From NCBI GenBank assembly GCA_026874595.1, contig CM049318.1, positions 50,496,750 to 50,560,749 on the forward strand: a stretch of DNA of 64,000 nucleotides, in the 5' to 3' direction. The DNA is from Sipunculus nudus (taxonomy: Eukaryota; Annelida; Sipuncula; Golfingiida; Sipunculidae). This document shows, in pieces, positions 32,583 to 44,022 of this stretch. Numbering within the stretch: position 1 is the first letter of the stretch; every line of letters starts with the position of its first letter. The notes under the pieces were generated by a model, which was given only the letters and a program-made list of their open reading frames with translations, did no database searches and was not told where the DNA came from. Position numbers and translations under genes: made by a program.

Positions 32583-33178
32583 GAGGGCGTGATAGAATGA
32601 TGAAGAAATTACAAAAGAAATATGCCAAAATCACTGTAAGTGCTTTGGAATTGTATAAATCCCTGTGTGCTGAATTTCAAAAGAAGAAAAAGAGACCCAA
32701 GACAAAGGAATAGTAGTTAGGCCCATCTTAAGCAAGAACTTCGCTTCAAGACGTCAAATGGATTTGACAGATATGCAGGCATTATCAACTTGTGGTAACA
32801 AACGGATTGTAGTCTACCAAGACCATCCAACAAAATTCTGTGTTGAGAGCTCTGAAAACTAAACGAGCATCTGAGGTAGCCTATCATTTGATGGACATCT
32901 TTTTACTGTTTGGTGCCCCAGCTATACTACAGAGTGATAATGGATGCGAGTTCACATCACATGTAATAACAGAACTTAAACAGACGTGGCCAGATCTGTT
33001 ACTTGTTCACGGGAAACCTAGGCATCCTCAAAGCCAAGGGTCTGTTGAAAGAGTTAATGGAGACATAAAGGACATGCTTGTGCCATGGATGGCTGATAAC
33101 AACTCACAAGATTGGACTGTTGGCATTAAGTTTGTCCAGTTTCACAAAAATACAGCTCGTCACTCAGGAATAAAGTGA
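32583..33178 (+). pseudogene. Integrase-like (KRBA2/GIN-related) pseudogene, 3' part
   Basis: Continues from 28489 with RDRMMKKLQKKYAKITVSAL, then shifts frame (about 32700 and 32843). The catalytic core reads RRQMDLTDMQA (Asp), ILQSDNGCEFTSHVITELK (Asp) and HPQSQGSVERVNGDIKDML (Glu), ending FHKNTARHSGIK. All three catalytic residues remain. KRBA2-type proteins are integrase-derived and their role is not well defined. This copy has at least one stop and two frameshifts besides the inserted element. Confidence 0.8.
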
Positions 33179-33458
33179 ATATATTAAAACTGATGAAGAA
33201 ACATAATGTGGGGTTCTGGTGGCCGGAATTCTAATGATTTAAAGCAAATAAATATGCAGTGGATTCATACTGTTGTCATTTTGTCTGTTCTTTTTATACC
33301 AGTAAATACAAAAAATTCCTGGTCAAGAATTTTAGGAAATACACATATTTTCTAGAATTTTCAGTAAATATTCGAATTTCCTAAGTGAATTTGGAAATTC
33401 ATGTATATACTGAAAGGTTTAGGAAATAAGTGTATTTACAAATTTCACACATTTACTG

Positions 33459-33459
<1 letters not shown>
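33179..33459. other. AT-rich spacer with short repeated motifs
   Basis: Variants of AATTTTAGGAAATA / AAATTTCC recur in this spacer. No gene is seen. Confidence 0.5.

Positions 33460-33494
<35 letters not shown>
33460..33494. repeat. (TA)n microsatellite
   Basis: Uninterrupted AT dinucleotides over about 34 bp. Confidence 0.95.
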
Positions 33495-33499
<5 letters not shown>

Positions 33500-33554
33500 G
33501 TCAGGTGTGTGTTGAACTACACAACGATAAAGTGCTCGGCTGACAGGAGCTGTA

Positions 33555-33935
33555 ATATATGTATTGTTCAAGACTTTAACCTACATGGGTTCAAATACAT
33601 TTGGACACTGAAAGGCAACCATGTGCAACACTCAATACAATGGAAGATTATAAGCAAAGCAAAACCATACTCCACGACTAACAAATCCTGTAATCTCTGC
33701 CTGGAAGAGCAATTCTTCATAATATACAGACCCCTATTGTCAACACTAAACAAAAGAAATGAACTCGCGAGCACATTCAGACACAGGGCGAAACACCTCC
33801 TGGCTAACTACGCATGCGCCAGATCAAACATTCAAAAATCTTAATACCTGGCACCCTTCATGATGTGTTCCGAAGAGTGAGGACCTACGGCCCTTACGAA
33901 ACAACGTTGTAAAACCCATGTAGGTTAAAGTCTTG

Positions 33936-33938
<3 letters not shown>
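33555..33938 (+). pseudogene. Penelope-like element fragment (GIY-YIG region) bounded by a 26-bp inverted repeat
   Basis: The frame 33401-33844 contains HGFKYIWTLKGNHVQHSIQW, then SKAKPYSTTNKSCNLCLEEQ, then TLNKRNELASTFRHRAKHLL. This is the C-terminal endonuclease-side signature (CxxC...LNKRNEL...CRH) of Penelope-like retroelements; the Cys of the usual CRH is Phe here. The reverse transcriptase is absent. Arms at 33566-33591 and 33913-33938 are a perfect 26-bp inverted repeat, the left arm lying within the coding match. The segment lies between two (TA)n tracts. Confidence 0.7.

Positions 33939-34008
<70 letters not shown>
33939..34008. repeat. Long (TA)n microsatellite
   Basis: About 35 uninterrupted TA dinucleotides directly after the right arm of the inverted repeat. 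Confidence 0.95.
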
Positions 34009-34010
<2 letters not shown>

Positions 34011-34320
34011 GTAAGTTTGCAATTTTCTTAAGCATTTTGCTCATAACTGGTTGGTCTAACTCAAAAATCAAAGTAAAATTTACTGGTATGATTTGGCAGT
34101 TATCATGTCCTAAAATTTTGTATTTAATAATTTACTGAATGTAGGTCTGTAAAATATTTATGGTAGGTGGGTACACTCATATAGTTAGTAAAGTGCACAT
34201 CAGATGGCGCTAGCGACAATGCATAGTAATATGTATAAGGGTCATGCCCTATGGCAATGTACGAATAACCAAATCAGGTCAGCTGGAACATGGATGAACA
34301 TGAGTGCTTTGTCTAAGTTA

Positions 34321-34556
34321 TATTTCGAGGCCCAGATTAGAATCTGGCCCATTATAAAACTGGACCAGCCCAGACCAAAATTCTAATCTGGGCCAGACCA
34401 TTTTTAAACTGGGCTAGCCCAGATTAAAATTTGGATCTGGGCCAGTCCAGATTAAAATCCTGTGGTAAAGATTTCAGGATTTAAATCTGGTCTGGACTTA
34501 TTTTAAACTGGGCCAGCTGAGATTAGAATTTTGATCTACTCCTAGGCTGGCTTCAA
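34321..34556. repeat. Degenerate palindromic repeat array (CAGATTAAAATCTGGGCC type)
   Basis: Repeats of CCCAGATTAAAATTTGGATC, TCTGGGCCAG and TTTTAAACTGGGC in varying order. Many are self-complementary around CTGGGCC or AAATTT. A second array of the same type is at 47590-47945. Confidence 0.8.
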
Positions 34557-34921
34557 TTACACTATATTTACATAGCTGGCCTTAAATCAATTCAAAGAAT
34601 TTGTAAAACATTGTAAGTCAATAATAATTAATATTTTATGAATTTATTTCATTTCTATGAAAATATCATTGGTTGGACTCCTGTCATATGTATTTTGTAA
34701 TTTTACCTCTTATGTGAAATGTCTAAAAATATAATTATAAAAAATTCATGTTAAACATTGGTATTTTACAGCTAAAAACTACAAATATATCTTGCAGAAC
34801 ATGTGCATTAATTCAACAAACTAAAACAAAATTTAATCAATAATTATTAATATATATGTAACACAAGGTTAAGCTTGTGTTCCAAGACCTGTAATTTTAA
34901 GATTTTATTCGTTATTTAAAG
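34557..34921. other. No gene recognised
   Basis: AT-rich sequence with no supported feature. Confidence 0.5.
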
Positions 34922-35060
34922 TTACCGTAAATCCTGTTTTTATCGCCGCGGCCTTAAAAACAAACTCAAAATCGAAAATCTCGACTTTTTTTCTGAACTC
35001 GGGATGCAGCCATAAATAGATGGTTTATCAGAAATGAACTGTGAGAAGAACTCTCTCCTG
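34922..35060 (+). repeat. Dispersed repeat end (TACCGTAAATCCTGTTTTTA)
   Basis: The start TACCGTAAATCCTGTTTTTA followed by GCCGCGGCC matches the reverse complement of the end of 41095-41245 (GGCCATAAAAACAAGATTTA then CGGTA). They are likely inverted copies of one non-autonomous element end. Confidence 0.6.
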
Positions 35061-35760
35061 GACATGGCGCTCCTTTGGGCGATAATAGGAGATCAAGCAC
35101 ACCACAGAGGAAATACTCTTTGTAGTCACAGATTTATTGTATAAAATTATATAGTCTAAATGTTCATATAAAATATAATAATTATATGCAATCAATTAAA
35201 CAATAACAATAAACATTGAACAATAACAACATTTATTACGAGATTAAAATGAATGAGATTATTCATGGTGAGGACTAGTGGTGACATCTGTTGGAAAATA
35301 TCGGTATTACCGGTCATACCTTTGACGGAGCTGAATTGCCTTGGAATCTATGTTGTTCATAAAAACAAGGGACCCATGGGTCACGGCGCTCAGCTGATCC
35401 TGATTGGACTATAAATGTATCACCATTGTGATACTATATTGAGTAGATAAAGCTTAGAATATCATGGTCATGTTGGGTTTTATAAAGGAATATAATGTAA
35501 TATATGTGAGTAAATGATATATGAAATAACCTGACTGATGGATTAATATGGAGTAAAATATGGTGGTTTATTTTTTATTCATTTGGGAGGGGTCGAAAAA
35601 AGCAATTTATTTGAGCAAATATGAATGCAATGACAGTATGCTAAGCAGTGGTATAATGATGATAAGGCTATTTGTTGAAGGATCTATAGTGTATGGAAAA
35701 CTGCAAGAGTTCAATTTGACAGATAAAAGGTTATGATTAACTATACTGATGAGGGGATTT
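35061..35760. other. No gene recognised
   Basis: Contains a perfect palindrome GACCCATGGGTC near 35369-35380 within ACAAGGGACCCATGGGTCAC, followed by GCGCTCAGCTGATCC. It is probably another repeat scrap. No coding sequence is seen. Confidence 0.5.
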
Positions 35761-35905
35761 ATGAATTTGTGACTGTATGACATAATAACTTGACAAGATC
35801 GGTCTTGACAAGGTGCATTATTTTGATGCCCCTCACGTCTACATATTACACAATATTGACATAATTTCTGGCATGTACATAGGTACCTATGGACAAACGG
35901 TCAAC
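35761..35905 (+). repeat. Dispersed repeat copy, shared with 2041-2185
   Basis: Matches 2041-2185 over nearly its whole length, including TGACTGTATGACA and GCATGTACATAGGTACCTATGGAC in two parts. Confidence 0.7.
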
Positions 35906-36734
35906 ATTACTGAACCACCTGGAAGGTTAAAATCTTAAAAATATGATGAAATGTAGATAATGTTTGAGAGGAAGAGGTAATCTGGGCCATGGTTGGTTTA
36001 CATGATTGAAGAAAATGTTGCAAATAATATTTGAGACCTGACCATGCCTTTCCATTGGTTACCTTTTTGATAAGCTGTTGACAGTTCAACAGTTTACACA
36101 TTTGTCTGATGAGATCCAATTTATTTGGTAGACCTTTTTTGTCAATTTTATGATATGTATACAGTTGCCATAACGTCCTCATTCCACAGGTGCAATGACT
36201 TGATAGGGGGGGGGGTGTTGTGTTATGATCAGAGTTACAGTGCCTCTGTCTCTCTGTAGATATTTTCTTTCATTATTAAATTTTATGCTATAGCCATAGA
36301 ACTATTGTTCACAGTGCCAAGGAGCAAAGCCTCAGTGGGATGAAGAAGGGGATGGTAAGAGTTACAACACCCTTGCATATACATACAGGATATGAAATTT
36401 AATTCAACAGTGCTTAAAAAAAAAGTTTATTCATGAACATTAAATATTTAGAACAGAAAGAAAGATGGAGAAACAAAGCAAATAATTTTTTTCCCCATTC
36501 TACTGAGCCAAGAAAAAAATAACAATATTTGCATTTATTCCTTTTTTTCATTACATAATTTTAATCCAAGTTTCCGAATGTTACTATAAATTTACAGTAT
36601 AACATACATGTGATTGTGAATATTTCAGTTGATTCACATTTCTAAATTGCATCAACATTTAATGTATCTAGCTAATGTATCTAGTTTATAGTACCTGTCA
36701 ACAGAATGGGATGGAGGGAGCAAGGGAGGCAATT

Positions 36735-36737
<3 letters not shown>
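35906..36737. other. No gene recognised
   Basis: A 91-residue minus-strand ORF (35907-36182) is not recognised. A 10-bp G-run is at 36206-36215. Confidence 0.5.
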
Positions 36738-36785
<48 letters not shown>

Positions 36786-36870
36786 GAAAGATGGAGAAAG
36801 AAAGAGAAAAAGCAGAGGAGAGAAAGAGAGAGAAAGAGAGACCTAGACTGCCAGAGAGAGAGAGAAAGAG
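36738..36870. repeat. GA-rich microsatellite
   Basis: (AG)n with interruptions. ORFs of Arg-Glu repeats on one strand and Ser-Leu repeats on the other are artefacts of the repeat. Confidence 0.9.
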
Positions 36871-36989
36871 AGGCTCTCTGGTAATTACTGCCTGACACAT
36901 CCTGACCCAGACACTCACAGTGGCAGTAGGTCAGACCTGAAGGTGTTATGTAACTGCCCAGTACACTGCATTTATACTGATCTGATGCA

Positions 36990-37125
36990 AACAATGAAGA
37001 CATGGTACCTAGAAACTTGAATAAAATCTACAGTTTTTGAGCAATTGGTTTCAAATTTCAGATTTTAACAGATGAAATGTTAATGTGTACATGCTGTGAA
37101 AATTATATCCACAGCACTAACAGGA
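36990..37125 (+). repeat. Dispersed repeat, partial copy (5' portion)
   Basis: Shares ACTTGAATAAAATCTACAGT, TTTCAGATTTTAACAGAT and GTGAAAATTATATCCACAG with the family at 3395-4808. Confidence 0.7.
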
Positions 37126-37799
37126 AAAATTTGAATATTTATATTTTTTTAAATGGTATCAGGAAAAAAAGAAAAGTATTCTCAGCTATAAAACTAATAC
37201 ATGTGTTAAAATTAATCCAAGGATCAAAACACCCGATATATCATACCAGGAGCAAACTGGAGTTGGGAATGTTTAATTTTATGAACTGAAATAAAGGACC
37301 AGCAATATAAATTTTGATTATTTAGCCAGTCTCATGTAACAACTGATACAACCATGAGTTATAAGTCAAACAAATTAAAATCTTTAATGAACACTTGTCT
37401 GAGTAATATTTTAAATTTTTGACATATTTATTTATTATTTTAATTTTGTAATAAATATAAACCAACAAGTTAAAGACCTGGAAAAGACCTAGAAATTTAG
37501 AGACCTAGAAATTTAGATTAATTTAATATAATCAACTGCATCCTTGTCTATCATTATCTTTCTTCTTATAGTCCCTAATAGTAAACAACAATTTATTTTA
37601 ATTATTTATTTTTCATTTTTATGGTTGAAATGAAAAATACCCAATGGTGACTGCATGGTGTTATTTGAAGTACAATTTTGGCCATCCATGGAAGATCCAT
37701 AAATGATCAGTAATTGCAAGGTAATCCCCTGTAACTCATTAACTATAAATTCCTTTTCCATTTATTTTTTTAAGTTCTTATCATAAACCAAATATTAAA
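37126..37799. other. No gene recognised
   Basis: AT-rich sequence; a short direct duplication AGACCTAGAAATTTAGA occurs near 37485-37517. Confidence 0.5.
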
Positions 37800-38600
37800 A
37801 AAAAAGTTTATTGTTATGTTTATGGCCTTAACAAATACTAGTGGAGGGGGTTGGACAGTTAGATCCAGTTGGAAGGCACCCAAGAGCTGGCTGGCAGCAG
37901 AGTGCCTCGCTTCAAGCATGCATAATTGGCCTGAAAGGTCAATGTGGGGACATAAAAGAGGGGCTTCAGTACAGCCAAGGTGTGACATGGTCTCATAAAA
38001 ACTTTCATAAAAGCTAGTTTTTGACCAATTCCTTTTATAACTTCAGAATTTAGAAGCTTAAATCCTTACCAGTGCAAGATATGAAAATTAAATCAACAGT
38101 GCTTACAGGGAAAAAACATGCCATGGCCAAAGTTGGGCAAAATTTAAGGTACTGATTTTATATTTATGCTAATAACTTATAAAATTTGAAAAATTCAGAA
38201 CTTATTTTGGGAATACAATTGAATCTTGATTAAATAATGTTATATCCCTGGCAAAAAATGTCTACCTTCAGCAATTTTCATGTTAAGAGAGTAAATATAT
38301 TTCTTGATTTTTTACAAAGTGCATTATGTTTGGGCCTAGAACTTAAAACAATTACACGATACTGACATCATTTCTGGCATATGCATGGCGAATGTATAGA
38401 AAAATATGTATATTATATATTATCAAAGTCAGATCAGTGGTTTTGATATTAGGCATTCTTAAAGTGTAACAATGGGGTTTTAATGGAAAAATGAAGTTTT
38501 TTCTTAATATCTCGAAGGAATGCAGTCCTAGTGACCAAACTTTTAGTATGGTAGAGGATTTGGGGGACATCTAACTGTATGCAAAATTTAAGGAACCTGA
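37800..38600 (+). repeat. Dispersed repeat copy
   Basis: From about 38035 the same block order as 3395-4045 is followed, including GGAAAAAACATGCCATGGCC, AAAGTTGGGCAAAATTTAAG and GTGGTTTTGATATTAGGCAT. The 37840-37990 GC-richer part corresponds in position, though not closely in sequence, to 3248-3365 before copy 1. Confidence 0.75.
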
Positions 38601-38640
38601 GCTGAAGCTGGGGAGCTGAGCTCTAGTAAACTGCATAACA

Positions 38641-39434
38641 CTAGCTTGGTGTAAACAATATATGACATGGTGCTTTAAAACTTGAATAAAATCTACAGTT
38701 TTTGATCAACTGGTTTCAAATTTTTTGTTTTAACAGTTAAAAATGGCAACAAAAACATGCTTTGAAAATTAAATCCACAGCAGTTACAGGAAAAAAACGT
38801 GCCATGGTCAAACTTGGGCAAAATTTAAGGTACCAATTTTATATTTTTGCCAATATTTAAAAAAATTTAACAGATTTTGATCTAATTTTTGGTATACAAT
38901 TCAATTTTGATTATTTAAAGTAGTATTACTGAAAAAAAAAATTCCTACCTTTAACACTTTTGGTCTTAAGTGACAAAATATCTTTCCTAATTTTTTTACA
39001 AAGTCCATTATATTTGGGCCCATAACTTTTTAAAATTAAATAATACTGACTTAATTTCTGGCATGTACATAGGAACCATATAGAGGAATATTTATGGTAA
39101 AAATGAAGAAAACCAGATGAGTGGTTTTGATATTAGGCAGTTCTGAAGTGTGAAAATAGATTTCTAATAAAAAATTGAGGTTTTTCCTTAATATCTCGAA
39201 GGAACGAAGTCATATTGACCCAATTTTTGGCATGGTAGGAGATTTTGGGGACATCTAACTGTATGCCGAATTTCAGATTCGTAGGTCAAATGGTGTCGAA
39301 ACGTGCCAGTCTTACGGACGGACATCCAGACGGACAGACAGACGGAAGGACAGACGGACGGACGGACAGACAGACGGACGGACGACGGACAATGGACCAT
39401 GACTATAGCTCAGATGACTTATAGTCAGCTGAGC
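38641..39434 (+). repeat. Dispersed repeat copy with GGAC-rich end
   Basis: Closest to 4046-4808: it shares ACGGACGGACATCCAGACGG, the array and the terminal AGCTCAGATGACTTATAGTC/AGCTGAGCTAA hairpin. It is the most complete copy together with 4046-4808. Confidence 0.85.
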
Positions 39435-40144
39435 TAATAATTCAGAAAATCAAAATTTGTAATTTAGAACACTATGAAATCTTTATGAAAGTTCAAATTT
39501 AGCAGGTTACTTACTGAAATTTTTTAAAATGTCTGATACATGTACCTCAATATTGAATAGCCCATCTTCTCGCCCCCATGTCACGTTTCCTGAAAACCTT
39601 CATCCTTGAATGCGTATAGCCCGGTCATTTACTTCTGTTTAATCTTTGTTTTTTTTTATACAATCACAAATATATTGTATGAATGGAAATAGTGTTAGAG
39701 GGGAAACCCGCTTGTAGATATAAATGGTAGAACATGTCACTACAGCCGATGGAATTTGGTGAATATACAGATTTTACATGCCGTACCGTATTCTTGTTTG
39801 CTACTGATTTTTCAATATATTTTGGATAGAAACATTCTGCTGATCCATTTAAAGTCATTGTATATTTTAATTCTAAAAGTAATATTTTGAAATCTTAATC
39901 TATGATGAAAATTCCATTTCTTGAATTACTCGGAAGATTCGAATCATTTTCAAACCGGTAACTTCGGTATTATCATCGTCACATCTTTCGTTGACATCGC
40001 TCCATGTCACAATTTGCTGATGCGTTTGAAAAAAATCGCTGGTCAACTCAACTAAATATTAAAATAACTGAAGTTACCTTGTCGAGATACGCACATATAG
40101 CAAACATGACGCGTGAAAACGAGTGACTTTGAAGTGAAATTAAA
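39435..40144. other. No gene recognised
   Basis: Intergenic sequence that becomes richer in CpG towards 40080-40260, where a first-exon-like motif occurs. Confidence 0.5.
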
Positions 40145-40157
40145 ATGGCCGGTCGAG
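40145..40157 (+). other. Candidate first coding exon of a host gene (ATG plus strong donor)
   Basis: AAAATGGCCGGTCGAG is followed by GTAAGC: a good initiation context, four codons, then a consensus 5' splice site in a CpG-containing neighbourhood. No downstream exon was identified. Read straight through, the frame gives MAGRGKQVFFLKKVSVWG and stops at about 40217. This is weak evidence on its own. Confidence 0.25.
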
Positions 40158-41094
40158 GTAAGCAAGTGTTTTTCCTCAAGAAAGTGTCCGTGTGGGGAGC
40201 CCTCTTGTCAAGGTAGCGTTCGTGCAAGGCACACTGGGACGAAATAGGTGGCTGTTCTGTTTACCACCCACTGCGTACAGCCGTTCAAAATATTCTTAGC
40301 AGAACACCAGGGCGTTTCAGCACATGGGGGCACTCAAACTTGATTTTAAAACAATCGTCAGCCATTGTACGACTCTTTACGATGTCAGTTTTTTATTCAT
40401 TTTACTTTCTAAACAAATAATCGTTGCTAAATAATGCTGCAAAGGAGTTTAATGTAGGCATTTATTTCAATGTTGCTTGACCATGCCCAAAGAAGGGCAC
40501 CGCTGTGTTACAGTTGGGTGTTTTAAACGTATTATTTGGTGACAATTACCAAGATTTTTTATAACAAGTTATATATCGCACAAAAGATATACATGTCAAG
40601 GTTCTACATATAAATTTTTATATGTATACCACGAGCCGTGATCAAGTTCCTGCAGGTTGAAAATCTGACAGTCTCAGCAGTCTTAGCCATCATGTCGCCC
40701 CCTGAACGCTACTGCGTGATGGTGCGTAATAGTGGATAGTATTCAGGCTTTTTGCTTCAATAAATGTACATATACACCTCAATCCAGTGTTCATACTATG
40801 GTCTTTTACATGCAAAGAAGCGTGTTGATGCATAGAAGAATCGTTTTGCGTAACCACCATTCAAACGAAACGATCGTTCGGGGAATCTTTCTTTTTCTGA
40901 TAAATGCCTGCCAATCCATGTGCAAAAGTCGTTAGGGCCAAAATATCTGTATTGTCCCTATCTCGAGCATTAAATATATTTAATATACGTAATCTGGCAA
41001 CATATTTAACCTCTGTAATTAATACTTTTTTATTATAGTCTTCCTTAAAGCAGCTATGTCGTGATTTATTTTGCTACGTGCAACTAATTATCTT
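40158..41094. other. No gene recognised
   Basis: Contains a 67-residue ORF (40732-40935) without recognisable motif. If 40145-40157 is an exon, this would be intron. Confidence 0.45.
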
Positions 41095-41245
41095 ACTCTC
41101 AGGCCAGAGACGGAGTCGGGGTGCGGCCTTTAAGGGGGGTTTTGGGTATTTGGACCTCAGTGAAAGCTCCTTTAAGAGACGTTGCAAACTCAGGGTGCGG
41201 CTATAAATTGACGTGCGGCCATAAAAACAAGATTTACGGTATTTA
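41095..41245 (-). repeat. Dispersed repeat end, inverted copy of 34922-35060
   Basis: Contains GTGCGGCCATAAAAACAAGA then TTTACGGTA and two related GGTGCGGC(C/T) blocks. It is read in the opposite direction to 34922. Confidence 0.6.
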
Positions 41246-41818
41246 TCATTTATCATAAGTTGGGGTTTTTGGTCTGAAATCTCCCCCCCCCCCCAGTCAT
41301 CCATTAAAAAGTTTGCACATATTGTAATATTGGACCTAGAACTTGTAACATACTGCATATTAAGGAAAGAAGGCCCTGAAACATCTATTAAGATACCTGA
41401 ACTTAAGTCATTGAAATTAGGTGACTGAAATTTAGCAAACAGAAAAATATATATCTAGTTTACATAAATAAGTTGATATTTGCTAATTTGTGTGAATTAT
41501 TAACACAATCATAATGTATTTAGATAGAACAGTAGAAACAATAACCACCAACTCAGCATTTTAACTATTGAAGGTAGAGAATATTTGTATTGCAGCCTTC
41601 AACTATCTTCAATTTAGATTAGTTATCAGTTAATAGATTAGCTTTTTTTAAGTTATTAACTCCAAAGTGAAACCTCCACCATGTTTGTCACCATCTGAAA
41701 TTTTCACGCATGTTCACCTCTATTTTTGAGACTGCAAAATGACAGCAATCATATCATTTTCTCAGCTGTGGATTTTCTGCTATTGAAAATTACAGTTATG
41801 GTATCACAAACTTCTCCC
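41246..41818. other. No gene recognised
   Basis: AT-rich flank of element C with a C-run at about 41281-41294. The last five bases, CTCCC, are the element's target duplication. Confidence 0.6.
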
Positions 41819-42025
41819 TGTTGCGATAATAAGTTTTAGTTTTATATCATGCTGGGGCTACTTAATAATGCGTCATATCACAGCCGGCGTACAACCGCGG
41901 TCACCGTTTCACAGCGCGTATAGTTCTGTCAAGATGGCCGTCTAGCATGACGCGCCCTATGTATGTTCACAGGTAGTAAATGGATTATATCCAATCTGTA
42001 TGTAGTTGTCGTCACTATTATAACA
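41819..42025 (+). repeat. 5' LTR of element C (207 bp)
   Basis: Starts TGTTGCGATAATAAG and ends CTATTATAACA. Contains a YY1-like CAAGATGGCCGTC and several CpG. Three single-base differences from the 3' copy. Confidence 0.95.
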
Positions 42026-42043
42026 TGGTGGCAGCTAACGGAT
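42026..42043 (+). promoter_or_regulatory. Primer-binding site of element C
   Basis: TGGTGGCAGCTAACGGAT directly follows the 5' LTR. The priming tRNA is not assigned. Confidence 0.75.
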
Positions 42044-42486
42044 ATTACGCACGCCAGGAATAGGCCTATCTACGGACATATCCAAAGTGCTAACAGCACT
42101 GAATAAGGCTGAAGGTTTCAAACTCGATTGCCCGCGGCCGGGTGATACGGACTATTTGCAGTCTCGTCAATGTGTTTCCGCCCGATATGTGCCTCAGATC
42201 AGCTCTGGATTATACCTTCATATGAGCCATATGGACACTCGCATGCGCTATACAGGTACTGTTCTGCATGAATACTTGATTATACGTGGTTTCATGACTG
42301 TTCAACGCAGTATTTTCCAGAAAGCAGGCATGTTTGCTTCACAAGTCGAATAGTTACAAAGTGTACCCGAAGATGGCGCTACGGCGCCAGTGACTGAAAT
42401 TGTTGTTATATTATAAGCCACGGAGAATTGAGTGTACCATATACGTCCGTTCTACATAAATAACGTTTCATAAATATAAGATAAAT
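42044..42486 (+). other. Leader of element C
   Basis: Untranslated region between the primer-binding site and the gag ATG. It contains an unrelated 88-codon frame (42087-42353) without motif. Packaging signals would be expected here but cannot be identified by eye. Confidence 0.5.
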
Positions 42487-44022
42487 ATGTCAAGATATCC
42501 CAATATGGATTGGTCCCATGCTGACCTGGGCGAGGCGTTTCGTTTGTTCAAACAACGGATCTGTTTATTTTTTGAAGACGAAGGGGTCACTGACCCGGCC
42601 AAGCAGGCAACAAAAATACAAATCGCGATAGGCGAAGAAGGGCTTCGACGTATTAATGCCTCTGCCCTAACTGACGACGAAAAGAAAAAGCCCAACAAAC
42701 TGTACAAGCTGTTTGAGGACCAGCTGAACATACAAGTGAATTTTCGTATCAACCGAATGGAGCTAATGCAGTATCGCCAGCAACCTTGTGAGACAACAGA
42801 TGAATTTGTCACAAGGTGCCGACAGAAAGGCAAATCATGTGACTTTGAACCAGCCGAGCTCACAGAGCGTATCATTGAGCTAGTAATAGCAAGCACACCT
42901 CATGACTCCTTTCAAAAATATCTGTTGGAATGCAAGAAAGGATTCACGGAAGAGGAGCTGTTGATACAAGCCCGCAAGTACGAAGCAATCGTACGAGGCA
43001 AAGAAACTCTAAATAAATTAGAGTCCAAGAACAGCACTACAGATATACATACAGTCAAAAAAGTGTGTCACAAATGTGGACTTTCACATCCCCCGAGAAA
43101 GTGCCCTGCCTACAGAGACCGATGTAAAAACTGCGGCAAATTAGGTCATTGGGCTAAACAGTGTCACCAATGGAAACAGTGGAGCAGCACTCGGGGTCGC
43201 AGTCGCACCAGAAACGAGTCCTATAGCAGGAACCGACAGTCCAGATATAAATCTAGGGAGCAACGACGCACCAATCAGAGTGACAGTGGTAGAAATGTGT
43301 ATGAGATACAAAACACACAAACACATGAAACAGATGACTCTGATACAGATGATGAACAATATACCTTCAGTACTATTGTGGTATCAGACCTATGTGTTGA
43401 TAGTGTGAGAGATGAGGCATTCAGTACATTGCACATCATATGCCCTAACAAAACTGGTGAGCATAAACTGAAACTGAAAATAGACACTGGTGCATCAGGC
43501 AATACTTTACCAGCCCGGATAGTCAAAAACATGTATGGTAACAGCTGGAGAAATCAGATAGAACCAGCCAGAGATGTAAAATTGACAGCTTATAATGGCA
43601 GTGAAATCAAATGCCATGGGACATTGCGATTATTGTGCAGATATAAAGGCTCTGAATGGCATAAATACAAGTTCTATGTTGTCCTTGGTCTGAGTGCTTG
43701 TGAGCAACTACAACTAGTTACTATTCATGACATAAACAAAGATATAAACAGTGAAAACGCACATGTCAGTGACCCGCGAGGCACCGATAACGCCAGTAAA
43801 GCCTACCGAGATGGTCGCCCAGACACAAAAATCAACACAGTCGATGAGCTAAAGATGTTATTTCCTGATCGGTTTGACTGTATAGGCAGCTTTAAGGAGA
43901 CTGCCAAACTTCACCTAAAACAGGACTCACAACCCACTATTGATGCTCCAAGAAAATGTAGTGTACACATTAAGCAGAAACTGAAAACGGAGCTCGAGAA
44001 AATGGAAACACAAGGTATATAG
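42487..44022 (+). pseudogene. Element C gag-protease (and start of pol)
   Basis: 511 codons. A capsid-like region (residues about 1-185) precedes two zinc knuckles, CHKCGLSHPPRKC (CX2CX3HX4C) and CKNCGKLGHWAKQC (CX2CX4HX4C), at about 194-223. An Arg/Ser-rich segment follows, then the protease with KIDTGASGNTLP at about 332 and the start of the polymerase linker. It ends at a TAG (44020-44022) where pol continues in the -1 frame. No heptamer slippery site is visible at the break, which lies inside pol rather than at the gag/pol border. A mutational indel is therefore more likely than programmed frameshifting. Confidence 0.9.

Noticed and set aside
35907-36182. Minus-strand 91-residue ORF as a host exon
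   Set aside because: No splice context or family motif was recognised and its length is compatible with chance.
36675-36884. ORFs of Arg-Glu and Ser-Leu repeats
   Set aside because: They are translations of a GA microsatellite, not proteins.
40145-40217. Histone H2A start (MAGRGK)
   Set aside because: Only the GRGK letters match. The continuation shows no histone fold motif and the GGTAAG resembles a splice donor.
42087-42353. 88-codon ORF in the leader of element C
   Set aside because: No motif is present and element A has no equivalent; probably leader sequence.
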